NCBI GenBank assembly: GCA_000149265.1 | Contig: CH003277.1 | Span: forward strand, 202,415 to 266,414 | Source of the DNA: Ciona savignyi | Lineage: Eukaryota > Chordata > Ascidiacea > Phlebobranchia > Cionidae | Length of the DNA: 64,000 bases | Reading direction: 5' to 3' | In this document: positions 1 through 28,950 of the stretch, in pieces | Position numbering within the stretch: position 1 is the first letter of the stretch | How the letters are laid out: each line of letters begins with the position of its first letter | Notes under the pieces: generated by a model | Told to the model about the DNA's origin: nothing | The model's input: the letters and a program-made list of their open reading frames with translations, nothing else | Database searches by the model: none | Position numbers and translations under genes: made by a program

Positions 1-328
1 CAGTAATTAGAGTGAACAAGGGTGCCACTGCTAGCTTCATTCGATAAGGTGGCATATACACCGTTGTTAAATTATAAAATGATACTGTATATAATGAAAT
101 AAAATAAAAAATATAATGAAATCAATTTATTTTTAATAAAATCAAAGTCTAAAATATACTATTTTTTTATCCTTTATCCGTTGCCAAGTTGTAGCTATAT
201 TTACAACCCCAGTACAAAAGTCACAATTAAGGTCTATCGACATTGTAAATAAAGTCTATACGACATTTAGCAAGACATGCATGGGGTGAAATGACTAAAA
301 TGCCACTCAAAACGATAAAAACACTCAC

Positions 329-822
329 TTATGCAAAGCATGATTGTCATCGGTAATAGGTTCCTTGGTTGCCTCGAATTCATTGTAGAGTTCAGTTACA
401 ATATCTGCAAAATACATCGTTAAAATGCTGACAAAACTTAAACATGAAAAGTTGGATAGGAGGATAGGTCAAAATTGTGTTTTTTTGCAAAATACATCCT
501 TTAACATGCAGACAAAAAGTTGGAGCAGGTTAAAATGGAATGTACCATGATATTTTTTATTGAAATTGCCATAATTTTTTACTGGTTTAAGGTGTGCAAC
601 ACCACAACTAACCTTAACCCTACAACTCTTACCCTAACACTTGCATTTACCATAAAGCCATAATCTTTAATTTAGTGAGCAGTTTCCCTCCTTTCTTTAT
701 TTAGTTTTTCCTACCGGTATTTTCGCACACAATAACGCATATACAAACACCATACACTTAAAACTTTTCATTTTACCTTGAACGTCTCGTACGATTTTCG
801 GAAGATTATCCCTTGTAGCCAT
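329..822 (-). CDS. FYCO1: FYCO1 (FYVE and coiled-coil autophagy adaptor), first two coding exons, partial
   Basis: Two exons on the minus strand: 777-822 (ATG at 822-820, donor GT at 776-775) and 329-404 (acceptor CAG at 407-405, donor GT at 328-327). The phases agree: one base left over plus AT gives Asp, and the second exon ends two bases into a codon. The joined peptide has about 40 residues and contains KIVRDVQDIVTEL and EPITDDNHALHK. From memory these match the start of vertebrate FYCO1 (IIRDLQDAVTEL...EPITDDSTSLHK), just ahead of its RUN domain. FYCO1 links Rab7/LC3-positive vesicles to kinesin for plus-end transport; that role is family knowledge. The RUN, coiled-coil, FYVE and GOLD parts would lie left of the window. 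Neither exon is long enough to stand out as an open reading frame. It is divergent from the semaphorin gene. Confidence 0.82.
595..716. mobile_element. Degraded copy of the 8-bp-TSD MITE family
   Basis: It starts with gcaacac, followed by a run of ctaacc/ctaccc motifs. It ends with gagcagtttccctcctttc then tttagttttt, the same right end as the better copies at 20769 and 19312. It is shorter than those copies and has no clear target duplication. Boundaries are approximate. Confidence 0.5.
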
Positions 823-1854
823 GTTTGAATATAAATTATCGTAATTTATGACTTTCAGAATTCAAATCGTATGTAACTGTGACATTAATCACCCATTCTT
901 TCGTGTACTAGCGTTCACACATGTATAAATAGATAAGATAAGTGAAATCAAGTCATCGACTAAATCGTGATCAAGTGACAACAAAACAAAAAATCCCCAT
1001 TTCAACTTTAAATAATAGCAAATAATGAATGTTGGTTTATAAAACGTTCCCATCACACAAGGTTTTCTGGTAAATGTCAATTACATAACGCTGTGGTATA
1101 TATATCAGGTAATTTTTCTGAACCATTATTTCTACAGTTTTTATTATGTGGAAAAAAGCTTTATTCTCTATTTGTATTTTTTTAGGGATGTAGATAACTT
1201 CCAGTTTTTTTGTGCCTTCCTGTTTTGCTACAGTATCTTGCCACATGTTTTATGTTTGCCTATCGCCACATAAGTTTTAGAATATATTTGACATTCTTTG
1301 TATTTTTGCCTTTTAAATTATTGATGGTAAACGCTTCAGCTGAAAAAAAAACGAAAATAAAATTGAATGGTTTGATCATAAACATTTTCTAAAAAAATGC
1401 ACCAGAGATATACATTTACGAAGTAAATTTCTTTTCAAAATACATTGAGGGCATTAGCTGTACTCATAACGAATTAGACAGGTGATTATAAGTACGTTTA
1501 TATAAAATCAAGTCGAGGTTTTTTAACTGAGCTTGATTTTTAACCCATTGGCTAGGATAGAATATTTATGTTTTATGGGCCACACCTTCTTCTAAAGCCG
1601 GCTCCCCCACTGTACTGGTCGCGCTTTACCGCACACTCTTCTTCAGGGCTCTAAATCGTTTAGTCTTAATTAAATTTCGATTGCTAAATATTGTTCATTT
1701 ACCTAGGTTGGGCGGTCGCGTCCGCTATATTTATTAATTTGTATCATTTTTTTACTGACGTGTTCTAACGACTGTTCTTCCCGTTCCTGTATCGTGATTA
1801 TATTCGTTTGCCATTTTTAAAAACTGGGGCAAAAAATGAATAAACTAAACTAAA

Positions 1855-2125
1855 CTTATCCCAGTGAATGGAAAAAAACAAAAAGGGTTAAAACACGGGC
1901 AATCGTCAGATCACCTCGCGCCCACTGTCGGGTTACCAGAGCTATTGCAGTGTGTTGTGAATTATTTGCACGTTCCTTTAATTTGGTAGAACCCATTAAT
2001 CCGGTGGGTTCGGACAATGTAGGTTATTAAGTGCCTTGCCCCAACACAACCGACTAGCAGCGATCAGTTTCGAACCTGCAAGCTGAAATGCGTCGCACCA
2101 AACCACCAGACCAACCGGTCGGATG
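1855..2125 (+). repeat. tRNA-derived SINE, family A (copy 1)
   Basis: This is one of about a dozen copies in the window. The body runs from ccagtgaatgg through cgggcaatcgtcagatcacc and ccattaatccg to a tRNA-like end. Read on the minus strand, that end (about 2045-2123) gives CCGACCGGTTGGTCTGGTGG, an A-box-like segment, and then AGGTTCGAAACTG, a B-box-like segment. A segment found beside other copies (ttctaacgactgttc ... ataaactaaactaaac) lies just upstream at 1750-1850, so the full repeat may be composite. Boundaries are approximate. Confidence 0.75.
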
Positions 2126-2286
2126 TTCGCTATGTTAGTTATTAAATAGAAATTGGTATGTGAATCGGCCGCCAAATTATTTGGCTACCCATTATTATAC
2201 AGAATACCCATGGCCATTTATTATAGCTTCATGCGCATGAGTCGCTAGAGAGCTATATCGTCCCAGCGAAGATGCTCTTATTCTTG

Positions 2287-2450
2287 TACGGTCGTGTGGC
2301 CGAATGGTTAACGCGACCGATCAATATACCGACTCTTATACAAAAAGCGGTCCTAGTGACGAACCCCTCATGGGTTAGAAACTTTTCTCGATAAATTTTT
2401 TTTCTTGGTCTGCGTGACCAGATGATTAACGCGATTCGACCGGTGCATAA
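2287..2450 (+). repeat. tRNA-Ser/Leu-like repeat (family B), one full and one partial copy
   Basis: 2290-2395 carries GTGTGGCCGAATGGTTAACG, an A-box region typical of long-variable-arm tRNAs. It is followed by a decayed B box (catgggttagaaact). A second partial head (gcgtgaccagatgattaacg) follows at about 2409. The copies are too diverged and lack the paired arms of a working tRNA gene, so I call this a tRNA-derived repeat. Confidence 0.65.
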
Positions 2451-2812
2451 CCCCTCTTTTTAATCTACCGCTTTAACATGATGATATGAACTTTTTAAAA
2501 TAAACCAGTTAGTTAATTTGCAACATTTTTACCCCAAAATAGCTAGTATGTCCACAAGAAAGCCAATTACTTTAGCTTATTTTTTGTTACCACGATGAAA
2601 ACACAAGGGTTAATAATTTGGAAAACGGTAAAAACGGCAACACCTATAGGTCCCTAGGTCCAAAACTAATACAAGTTTACAACAAAAACATTTCGCTACA
2701 GTCTTTTAACTCCGCTTCCACCTAGGAGGTAGCCCAGGGGATTCCCCACATTTCTACTTAGAAAAACATCGATTTAACCTTTGTTATCTCTCACTTCCAC
2801 CTAAGAATTTTG

Positions 2813-2905
2813 AACGGTCGTGCGGCTAACTGGTTACTGCGGCCAATACTTATAGAGTTTGCCATTTAAAGTGTACGTAGGATCATTGGAAACTTGGCCA
2901 GATGA
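2813..2905 (+). repeat. tRNA-Ser/Leu-like repeat (family B), diverged
   Basis: The head reads ggtcgtgcggctaactggtt and a weak tail (cattggaaacttggcc) follows, in the same order as the better family B copies. It is strongly diverged. Confidence 0.45.
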
Positions 2906-3164
2906 ATAAAATTCGAAAAAAATAGAAGAATGAATTGATGAACGGGTATTCATTTTTATCCTGCGTGTGAAGAAATCACGGCGAGGAATTTATTCATGGT
3001 TATCATCTGATACCTCATGCTCACTGTCAAGTTACAGAACAAACTTAGTGTGTTGTATATAATTGCGATGTTTTTTTTTCAGTTAATCCACTGGGTTCAA
3101 CCAATTAATCCACTAGGTCAGGCAATATTCGTGCTTTACCCAAGGACACAACCGAATAGCTGTA

Positions 3165-3405
3165 AGATGGTACGGACGTGTGGCCGAATGGTTAACGCGA
3201 CCGATACATATACCGACTTGCATACAAAAAAAACGGTATTAGCACCGAATAAAACTAAGCCCGATAAAAAAAGAATAGCTATAAGATGTCGTGTGACAGA
3301 CTGGTTAACGCAACCGATACTTATAAAGAGTTACATACAAAAAATGAATTTATCAACGAGCCCATCCTTGGTTTGAATCTAAATCCGGTAAAGAAGAATA
3401 GCTAT
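3165..3405 (+). repeat. Two tandem tRNA-Ser/Leu-like repeats (family B)
   Basis: The first copy has GTGTGGCCGAATGGTTAACG at about 3179. The second (about 3290-3400) has gtgtgacagactggttaacg and a decayed B-box end near 3370. Both are followed by an aagaatagctataagat tail. Together they produce a chance 119-codon open frame (3017-3376) that is not a gene. Confidence 0.65.
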
Positions 3406-3509
3406 AAGATTAAATACCACAAACAAACTAACCCACGAAAAATTATGAATGAACAAATATGATTCTTTATTATACCTGATAACTGGACGTATACTGTAGA
3501 AGAGATGGG

Positions 3510-3656
3510 GAAAAATATTCATGTCTATCCCCGTGATTGGAAAATATAAGGGGTTAACACAATCGTCAGATTTACCTCGCGCCCACCGTCCGGTTGCTGT
3601 AGCTATATTGCTATTCAATTAAGTAGAACCCATTGCTATTGGTTGATATAGGTTCA
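3510..3656 (+). repeat. SINE family A, fragment (copy 2)
   Basis: Contains atgtctatccccgtgattgg, caatcgtcagatttacctcg, cgcccaccgtccggttgctg and agtagaacccattg in the family A order. It is truncated before the tRNA-like end. Confidence 0.65.
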
Positions 3657-4177
3657 AATAATATAAAAGTAAAGTTCAATAATTGGGCTTCTATCCAAAC
3701 CTGTTATAAACAGAATATGGTTCACACGGATAATTGAACTTAAAAGCACAACACACCTTTTATAAACAGAGCAACACTTAAACGGATTATTGAAGGTTAA
3801 CAACGTTTAAATTTTATTGCGTCTTGGCATTAAACTTAAGGAAAGCCACTTCAAACTTTCATAAACCCGTGTGAAACAAATAAACAGAACGTTGTTAATC
3901 CAAAAAACAAACCTAAAGCAATTGAAAGCTTGACCAATTTGGAATTTAGCTGCTTTAATGACCCTTACTGAACGACCATGCCACAGGCTTGACCCTAATT
4001 TAGCTTTAAAATTAAACAACGAATGAGGCTAAAATACCCGTGTGAAGATATTAAAAAACAATATATGGAATTACAATAACCTATTAAGTCATAAAAAGTT
4101 TCCAATTTGGGTAATTTGCGGTAAATGAAGAAAGTTCTGCCGGTTATAGCAGATTGGTAACGAGTTAATTTGACCGT

Positions 4178-4474
4178 GATAGGATAGGATATTTATGTTT
4201 ATCCCCGTGAATGGGAAAACCAAAGGGGGTTAACACACGGGCAATCGTCAGATCGCCTCGCGCCCACCGTCGGGTTACAGCAGCTATTTCAGTGGGTTGT
4301 ATATGATAGACACGTTCCTTTTAATTTGGTAGAACCCATTAATCCGCTGGGTTCAGGAAATGTCCGTAAAGTTCCTTGCCCAAGGACACAACCGACTAGC
4401 TAGGGACCAGTTTCGCACCTGCAACCTTTCGATTTAAAGGCGACGCACTTAACTGTTAGGCCAACCGGCCGGAC
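4178..4474 (+). repeat. SINE family A, near full length (copy 3)
   Basis: It starts at ataggataggatatttatg and runs through gggcaatcgtcagatcgcct, ccattaatccgctgggttca and aaggacacaaccgactagct. It ends in the tRNA-like part at ccaaccggccgga. This is one of the best-preserved copies in the window. Boundaries are approximate. Confidence 0.75.
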
Positions 4475-6153
4475 GAACCGTTAGTTGAAAGGTTCTGGAA
4501 TCGATACCAGCACCCAGCTAGTTGTGTCCATCAGCAATCCACTTTCTAAACGTGCCCGGGACAAAAAATGGTACTAATATCTTTATCATATTCAAGAAAC
4601 TGCAATAGCTTCGGTAACTCGACGATGAACACAAAACTTGCTTTGCTTGTTTATTTCAACAACCAAATTCAAATTAAAGTGACAACGTATAAATTCGAAC
4701 GAAAGTTTTATTTTTTTTACTATACCGTACACGAATCTAAACAGCTTATTTCAAAATAACAATCATCTGTTATATCCTTAAAAATAGTTTTAAAATAACA
4801 GGCAGAAGTAATATACACATTGGGTAATGCGCATACGTGTAATGTGAAACGTCGCCGCTTTAAAAACGTTTATAAAAATACATAAAGTTATATGTATTTA
4901 CTATAATGTATATCAAATGTGTTTCGCTTTACTATTGTATATTCTAAAGTATACAATACGTGCTGTGCTGTACTATAATTTCTAATATAGTGTAAACATT
5001 AAGTTTTTTTTATTATTATATATATATATACGTATTTATTATGTGTTTTAAACTGTACATAAAGTGCTTTGCTTTACTAATGTGTAAAACGTCATTTTTC
5101 GTTTGCGTTGCTAATTGAAATCAAGCGTAAAATCCAACCAAACAATTGTTTTTCTAACTTGTTTTTTTCCCTGCCCAGCTGTAATTTAATCCAAGGTCTT
5201 GCTGGGCGTGTTATTTGCTACTGATTGCAATGTTTACTCGTAAAGCATACATGCAAATATTATTCTTCGTAAACACAACATGTAACAATAACGGATTGTG
5301 ACGTAACTGGAACAAAAAGTGCCCCGTATTTGCAAATAGTAGTCCTCGCAAACGAACAAACGGCTCGACCGATTTTAATAAAGACTTCAATTAAACGTCT
5401 TTTGTTTGTACGCAACTGCACAAAGCAAAAAACGAGGTTACTTTAATAAGAATAGCGACCGATGAATAATGAACGGAAATGCTTTGTTTAATTGTGTTAT
5501 TCACCATTTTCAGAGTGAACAGGTGAAATTATGTCTTGAATAGAAGCAATTATACAACCTACTGTTTCCTACCTGCGATTCCTTTCAAAATTGACCTACA
5601 ATAACCTTCGCGGTTTACTCAGGTGTAACTGTTACGTCATATGGAGTATTGTGCGATTGGTAACAGGTTTCCTGTGTCAAACTTCCGTTATAATGAATAT
5701 ACCGGAAAAGGATATTACGTATGTTATACGTAGTACAATATATTATTTGGTGGAAATAGTAAAACTTTAACGTCAGCAAATTAAAACCAATATTATATTT
5801 TTATTTATCCATGTTCAATAACTCCAATAAAGAAAAATTAGGTGAGCTAAATACTAACAATTTTATACAATGCATTTTAAAAGGGTGATCTACTGGATTA
5901 ATTATAAAAAGCTTATTAATTGACAAAAACCACGTGTCGAGTGTAATTTGAATCAGAAATCTGTAACTGCTTTGAGGCGAAATTAATTTTGCTTTCATAA
6001 ATCACACAAACCATTGTTTGATCACAGAGCTACGTTTACTCATTTTAACCGCGTGTAATCCTTGGTCTTTGATCAGATGTGACTATCTGTATAGGAAGGC
6101 GCCAAATCGTTACTATCAAACGTATAGTGTATGGGTATGTCTATGTACTATAC

Positions 6154-6330
6154 CTGGGGCAACTTCTATAGTCGAAGATATGGGAAAATGAAGTTCTTGG
6201 TGGGCCGGATTATTACATGAATAGTATTCAATAGGTTGATTACAGGGTATGGTTAGATACAGTCTGCGGGCCGGTCAAATTCCCTTCAAGGGCCGGACCT
6301 GGCCCGCGGCCCGTATGTTGCCCATGCCTG
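6154..6330. mobile_element. Small hAT-like non-autonomous element
   Basis: The right end reads GGCCCGCGGCCCGTATGTTG then CCCATGCCTG. Reversed, this begins CAGGCATGGGCAAC, the kind of terminus found on Charlie-type hAT elements. The left end (ctggggcaac) fits as a decayed inverted terminal repeat. The flanks are TACTATAC on the left and CACTATCC on the right, agreeing at 6 of 8 positions, which suits an aged 8-bp target duplication. No transposase is present. Confidence 0.55.
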
Positions 6331-6429
6331 CACTATCCAAACAATTGTATTTGTTTTCGTTATGAGTTGGATGGAATAGGAAAAGTTTTTTGTCATTTTC
6401 AATAAAAATTTTTAAGAGTATGATACACA

Positions 6430-6755
6430 CAACTGCTCCGAGATATTACCTTGTGACCACTGTCATAAGTGAGAATGTAATCGTAAGATAAGCCTACATT
6501 GTGCCTACCGTCGAGTTGCCGGAGCAATTGTAGTATGTTGTATAAAAATTGAAATATACCTTTGCTTAATTAGAAACCAATATTCAACTGGACCAAGGCG
6601 ATGCCCGCTAAACGTCTACCCCAAGCTAAACGTCTACCCCAAGGACACAACCAACCAGCAAGAGTAAAGTTTCGAATGTTGTTCTTGCGCCCCGTCTTTT
6701 CATATCTTGTTTTACCATGACGGGACGTTAAGACTGTTAGTCCAGCCCTCAGACC
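6430..6755 (+). repeat. SINE family A, degraded (copy 4)
   Basis: Recognisable pieces are cctaccgtcgagttgccgga, caattgtagtatgttgtata and ggacacaaccaaccagcaag. The motif taaacgtctaccccaag is duplicated locally at about 6608-6643. The tRNA-like end is badly decayed. Confidence 0.55.
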
Positions 6756-7251
6756 CCTATTGTGGATAGAGACTTGAGCTATTATTGTACAGCAAGTTCT
6801 CTATATTGGAAGGAACGTAAATAACCTATTCTCCTAATCTTTTTGTTCCTGTTTCGTATGTGTATTATTAAACCTTTGTATATCTTAATGTCAATATTGA
6901 AGTTTAAACTGTAAGACTTTAACCTCGGGTCTAGCGAATTGAGTCATTTGTTTATGGTCCCTTCAATTATTAATACATGCAAAATGATGATGTCATGTCT
7001 TCCACTTTAGTTAAGCACGTTGCTTATGCTTACACTGAACTGGGTAACACCAGACAAGATCTATAGCCATATTAGTGCGAATTAATAAAACATGCAAAAA
7101 CCAAATAGCAATTCAAACCGGACAATGTATCAAGGTATAATTTAGATAACGAACTGCAAACAAATAAAATCCCACTAAAAACGCTATGTATCATTTGGAA
7201 AAATTATGAAAAAGTGATCAAGTCTTCTACGTGGGTTTGTATAACAACATG

Positions 7252-7351
7252 CATGTGTGTATTCCCGTGGGTGGAACAACAAAGAGGTGGAATAATAAGA
7301 AGTAATCGTCGATAACTGTGTGCCCACAGTCGAGTTAACGAAGCTATTAAA
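7252..7351 (+). repeat. SINE family A 5' fragment, cut by a MITE
   Basis: The sequence tattcccgtgggtggaacaa ... gtcgagttaacgaagctatt follows the family A body up to the usual 'gagctatt' point. There it meets the left end of the MITE at 7352. The rest of the SINE is not clearly seen on the far side, so this may be nested insertion followed by decay. Confidence 0.5.
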
Positions 7352-7550
7352 GGGCAACACTAAAAGGAGGGAAAGCGGGAAGGAGGAAAACTGCAAACTT
7401 AAAATGAAGATTAGGGAATTAGAGTTAGTTTTAAACATGAGGTTGGAGTTAAGGTTAGTTCTGGTGTTAAAATTAGTGTTAAAATTAGTTTGGGTAGTTT
7501 TAGTAAGGAGATTCCCTCCTTTCCGCTTTCCCTCCTTTTAGTGTTGGCCA
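7352..7550. mobile_element. MITE with long inverted termini (8-bp-TSD family, copy 1)
   Basis: The left terminus is gggcaacactaaaaggaggg and the right terminus is ccctccttttagtgttggcc, an almost perfect inverted pair. The inner aagcgggaaggagg and cctttccgctttcc extend the pairing. The core is a string of ttagttctggtgttaaaatt-like motifs. It has no coding capacity; open frames on both strands here are low-complexity products of the repeat. No target duplication is clear at this copy. Confidence 0.7.
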
Positions 7551-9989
7551 AATTCACGTCATTTACCTGTCTATTTAACCTTGGAGAATAGCCCAAACCA
7601 TCAGAGTTTAAAAAAACTCTTCTAAAGAAAAAAACTCTCCTAAACTCGAGTTAACCAACACACACTACTAAATCTTGTTTTATACTTCCGTATTAAAATA
7701 AGCCGAGGTTGCTCCGCATTTGCGGTTTCCCGTTAGGATATGACGTAATGTATAAAACAAGGGTAAAATATTGGCGCTCTTCCATATACGGCGCGGCGCT
7801 AATTGGGTACAGGAGGAAATGTTCAACCTACTTTATTGACACGTGAGGAGAACTAAACAGTACAACAACAGACTTTATTATTGACAGCCCAGTTCCATTG
7901 TTCTAGTCCGCGATAAGATTATTACGTCATTAAATCTTTGCTTATGTTTCCTTATTACGTAATAAATACGGCGCCTCCGGTTTTTGAGCTTTCCCGCGTG
8001 TTTTTTGGTCTATTTCGTTCGTATGTACAGGAGTACAGCAGTAGCGAGTAATTAGAAACTGATCTAAAGTGTTCGTTTTTCACAAAGTTTCCAAGAAATG
8101 TTCAAGTCACGTATATCAATAAGGGTTAAGAGAATGTCTCTGTGTTTTACGGGGTTCTGCTTACGCCAAGATAGCCGTGAACTTTCATACTGTTAACACC
8201 CAAAGTCGTTTAAATATCACGCAGTTTAATAACTCGGCACGTGTGTCATATTGTAAGTAATAAAACGAAACTCCTTTAAAGCGAAATTTAAGAGCTCGTA
8301 CTTTTAATATCGTCAATTTCGAGGGGTATTAATTTAATGAAGGTTCGACGAACCTGGTCGTACGAAACGGCCACAACTGTTGATGTACTTTACGGCTGAA
8401 TTTATTGGTTAAGGTTGCGGCGGTTATGAAAACTGGTTAATCTGTAACTGGTCGCAGTTGACATCATATCACAGCAAACAACAAGCAAAACAAACAAAAA
8501 TTGCCTCGTCCGGCAGACAAGTCAATCGCCTACACTGTCCGGCCGCTTAGCTAAGTTGGTTTAATAAAACCGGTCGTCAGCAAAAAGTTGTTTGACCGAT
8601 ATCTACGCTTAGTATCCATGCAATGCTTTTGGTTAGTTACTTTACCATTATCGATTACAATTTCATCATCAAATTATGAAACTTAAGAGATATTTCATAT
8701 ATTTCGAACCTATTTGTTGTATATCTGTATCTAAGTGCGAAATTAGTTTACTTTTCATTTTGTCCCAGTATTAAATAACACCAATTGAAACAAATCACAA
8801 ACACATGAGCAGGAAAAGATGGCAAAACGAACAGGCGTTTTACATCAAGTAACTTAAGTGGTTAACTGTACCTGCATATATATCGATTAAAATATGTGCT
8901 TGTATCATCAGCGACGTGTTTATATATACGATGCAAATTGTGTCGGTAACAGTCTATTTAAAATAGCTTATATACATATAGGTGTCTCTGCATATATTTG
9001 CAGGGTAATGTTTGTGCCACTTAAAACACATATAGGCCTAGTTTAATATGGTAACGACGTCGAAACCATTCGATGGCAGTGGATTAAATTAGTTTATTTG
9101 TTTTTGTTACTTTAAAAACAACAATGATTAAAGTAATACAAACTGGAAATATATAAGAAGATAGAGGAAATGTCAACACAACAGTCGTCAATGATAAAGT
9201 GCCCTTGAATAATGTGCTTCATCGCTGCTTAAGCCCAATGAATTATTCGGTTAAGCACAACCAAAAAAACAAAATATCTTAATACACAGCAGATCATAAC
9301 AGTTCCGGTAACTAGACAGCGGGCAGATGTATTTAATTAAATATTCCTGTTTTCGTCCCAAGAGATAAACGTGAGTATTTTAGCCCAATAGAATACATGA
9401 TGTGTACTAGCCGTGTTTCTGTGGTCTTCATTAAACAAATCTGCGCAAGGCCGAACGGAGAAACATCGCATAAAGCTAGGATTATCTTGTAATCCAAAAT
9501 TGGATGCTGTGTCTCGGATTTTCACGGTTCGGTAATCTCGGTTTTGTTCTGCAGACGACGTGAATAATTCTCCTTCATTGATTAGGCCGCCTGGGAATTG
9601 TTTTACAGATTAAATGGACTTGCGGTTTTAGAATCTTGTTTTACAAATCGTATAATCGATGTTCGTGAAAACGCAGACATCGTGAATTTTGCTTTGCAAA
9701 CAATGGGTTTTGCTGTGAATATTAAAACTTTCACTTGTCTAGCGGGAAACAGGTCTCGCCGATTCGATGCTTTGCAGACTCGGAGTCAGTTCCTTATCTA
9801 GGTCAAGAAGGTACTGTTTTATTGTATTCTTGTTTGGATAAGTTTTTACAATGCTTTCTTGCGCTCGCTATTGTTCGGCGAAGTCGCTCGCCGCCGCCGG
9901 CTCTACTCTCTTTGCAGGAACAAACCTTTGTTTCTTTAATTATAAAAAAGAAAAAAGGCTTCTCTCCTATTTCCTTCGATTTTTTCTCT

Positions 9990-10894
9990 CCTAGCGACGC
10001 GCGATAACATCGTAGTGAGGTTCTACTATCGTTTATACTGAAGACCGTTTGAGAGAGTATAGACGTCGTAAAAGGCTGCAGCGATTTGCAGAGATGTTGT
10101 ATTGAGATTGCAGAAGTAGTAACTCAAGTAGACCGTACAACGAGAACATATATTAACCAGTCACCTTCATAGAGGCAGATCAGACGGTTTCTGTCTTTGT
10201 AGCGATACTTTCACACGGGATAGAATTACTATCCAAGGTATTGGGTTTTCATTGAAAAAGTGTGACCTTACCGGGATTAAAAAGTTCACGCCTTGTGTTT
10301 GGATTTTATGAAACTTTCACAGAGAAAAGTGTGAATTGTGATTCACTTCCACTAGGTCCAGCTGTTAACTGCGTGATGTTCTTCCTACCGCCGTAAAGTT
10401 AATCCGTCGCCAAGCCCAACTTGCCTTCATTCAACTCCAGAGTCGCGCATTGTACCTCAGCACAGCACCCGCAAAAGTCTTCAAAATTTCAATTCATAAG
10501 TTTCGTCTAATCGAATCATTCCCTGGTAGCGTGACGGTGTTTAACACTCCGGGCAGTAATGAAAGAAAATAAAAGGTTTGGTTGGTTTAGAAGTATTAAG
10601 AGTTTGCGCAGACTTCCTACGATAGAGCAACGAGATTCAGAAACCCTGTAATTAGTGAACAGAATCGTCAAAACAAGTTGTACAATATTTTACTAATTTG
10701 ATGTGACGTATAACTTAACGATGTTTGATTTTTAAATCAGATATATCTTATTAAGTATAAAAACTGCTTTGATACGAAACTTTCTACGGATTTATCAAGA
10801 ACATTTCGACAATTTTGAGTGACTTATCAAGTTATGCAAAAGTGAAGAACAAACTCAATCGAATCAACAAGATTTGAAGACAACATCTTTCAAG
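9990..10894 (+). promoter_or_regulatory. Probable 5' untranslated / promoter-proximal region of the semaphorin gene
   Basis: This stretch lies directly upstream of the ATG at 10895. The GC-richer, pyrimidine-rich segment at 9840-10010 would suit a promoter-proximal region. I cannot fix a transcription start and see no convincing TATA box. The assignment rests on position only. Confidence 0.3.
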
Positions 10895-27626
<16,732 letters not shown>

Positions 27627-28147
27627 AAATCGCCGCTGGTCGTCGGTAGGGCTGCGGGCGGCCCGGTTCCAAATTATTTCACTGCTGCAAATCATTCTTA
27701 GCAATATTTTAGTTAGAATTGCTCAGTTTATTCCATTAACATCATTTTTTACGTTCTTTATTGCGTCGTTTAGAAATGATTATCGATTTAAAATGTAGTA
27801 AAGCATCATTTTAAAACGTCTCAATATATGCTATTGTTGTGTTTTCTTTGCTTAGATTATTTTGTTTTCTACTTTTTTATAGCGATCGTTAATTCTCGCT
27901 GTGTAACCAACCATATACCAGCTGTTTATCAAACGCCCCATTTTTTCCGCAAGTTTATTTATGCGTGTAACATTACGCGTGAAACGTAGCTATATTTTGC
28001 TGCGCTGAACGTTTAACGCTAAAATCTGCAACGACCACACCCTTTAAAACGGTTAAGTAGCTTATAGGATTTCCTCTTTAATTTTCAGCCCTTACATTCG
28101 TTTTTTTCGTTGTTTTTCCACTGTGTGTCTTTCAACGCATTCTGAAC

Positions 28148-28153
28148 AATAAA
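28148..28153 (+). promoter_or_regulatory. Candidate poly(A) signal of the semaphorin gene
   Basis: AATAAA about 520 bases after the stop codon at 27626. It is the first exact match I see downstream, which would make a 3' UTR of roughly 0.5 kb. Position is the only evidence. Confidence 0.45.
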
Positions 28154-28557
28154 CCTGAAACAAGAGAGAAAATTCCAATTTCGGTTGTAAAAAGACAGAT
28201 TTTTTAATCCCAACCGCAGGTCGCTGAAAGATGGCCGTGGGACCGCCACGTAGCCTCCCAGCGGACGGAAACTAGAGCGCCTAAACATGCTGTAATGAGA
28301 CGCATGCTCTCTTAGTATTATTCATTGATAAAAAAAGTCATTTTAGCCTCCCAGCGGACGGTTAGGACGTTGTATAATAGAGGTTAACACGGCCGTTTAC
28401 ACATCGTCTCTCAATACGGTACAATTTGAGTAACTAAAGGTCAGATTCTAATTGACGTAAAAGTCACTTGTCAAGTCAAGTGGTGGCTCCTTAATACGAA
28501 ATGGGTGGCGTGGCTTAAAACCTAGTGTGGTTGACATTTGTACAATTTATATTTCGG

Positions 28558-28950
28558 TAGAATGGGATATTCAAGTTTATCCATGTAGGTGGGAAAAGGT
28601 GTGTTACCACACGGGCAATCGTACGATAACCTGTGTCTAATGTCGAATTGCTGTAGTCATTTCTTTTTGCTGTGGTTGGGATACTTCTTGGCTTTAGTCG
28701 ATTGTACTAACACGCACATATGGTATAGCATACCCCTGCAACAATATTGAAAGAACTATTGAAATTCACAAAATTTACAACCTGAAACTAGGTGCGTTAC
28801 CATCCGGGCAATTATCAGATTATGCAATGTCTTGTTAGGTTACGGTAAATTTTGCGATTTGTTGCGTATATGATTGAGACATTTCCTAATTGCTGCTTTA
28901 GCTGATTGTTTTAATACGCATATATGACATAGCGTACTTCTATCACAAAA
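28558..28950 (+). repeat. Degraded SINE family A copy, locally duplicated
   Basis: gatattcaagtttatccatg and acacgggcaatcgtacgata mark a family A body. A segment containing accatccgggcaattatcag, then cgcatatatgacatagcgta and attgaaagaacta, repeats the earlier cacgcacatatggtatagca and attgaaagaacta about 190 bases on. Confidence 0.55.

Larger units (their letters stand above)
823..10894. other. Intergenic region between FYCO1 and the semaphorin gene
   Basis: About 10 kb between two divergent genes. I see no coding exon with family similarity. Separate entries list the SINE, tRNA-like, MITE and hAT-like copies between 595 and 7550. From 7600 to about 9830 the sequence is AT-rich and unique-looking, with no recognised feature. 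Short open frames here (for example 9337-9525 and 9598-9801) show no recognisable protein. 9840-10020 is more GC-rich and pyrimidine-rich and is probably part of the semaphorin promoter or 5' untranslated region. Confidence 0.6.

Noticed and set aside
3017..3376. 119-codon open frame on the plus strand
   Set aside because: It reads through SINE-like and tRNA-like repeats; the peptide is the translation of repeat sequence.
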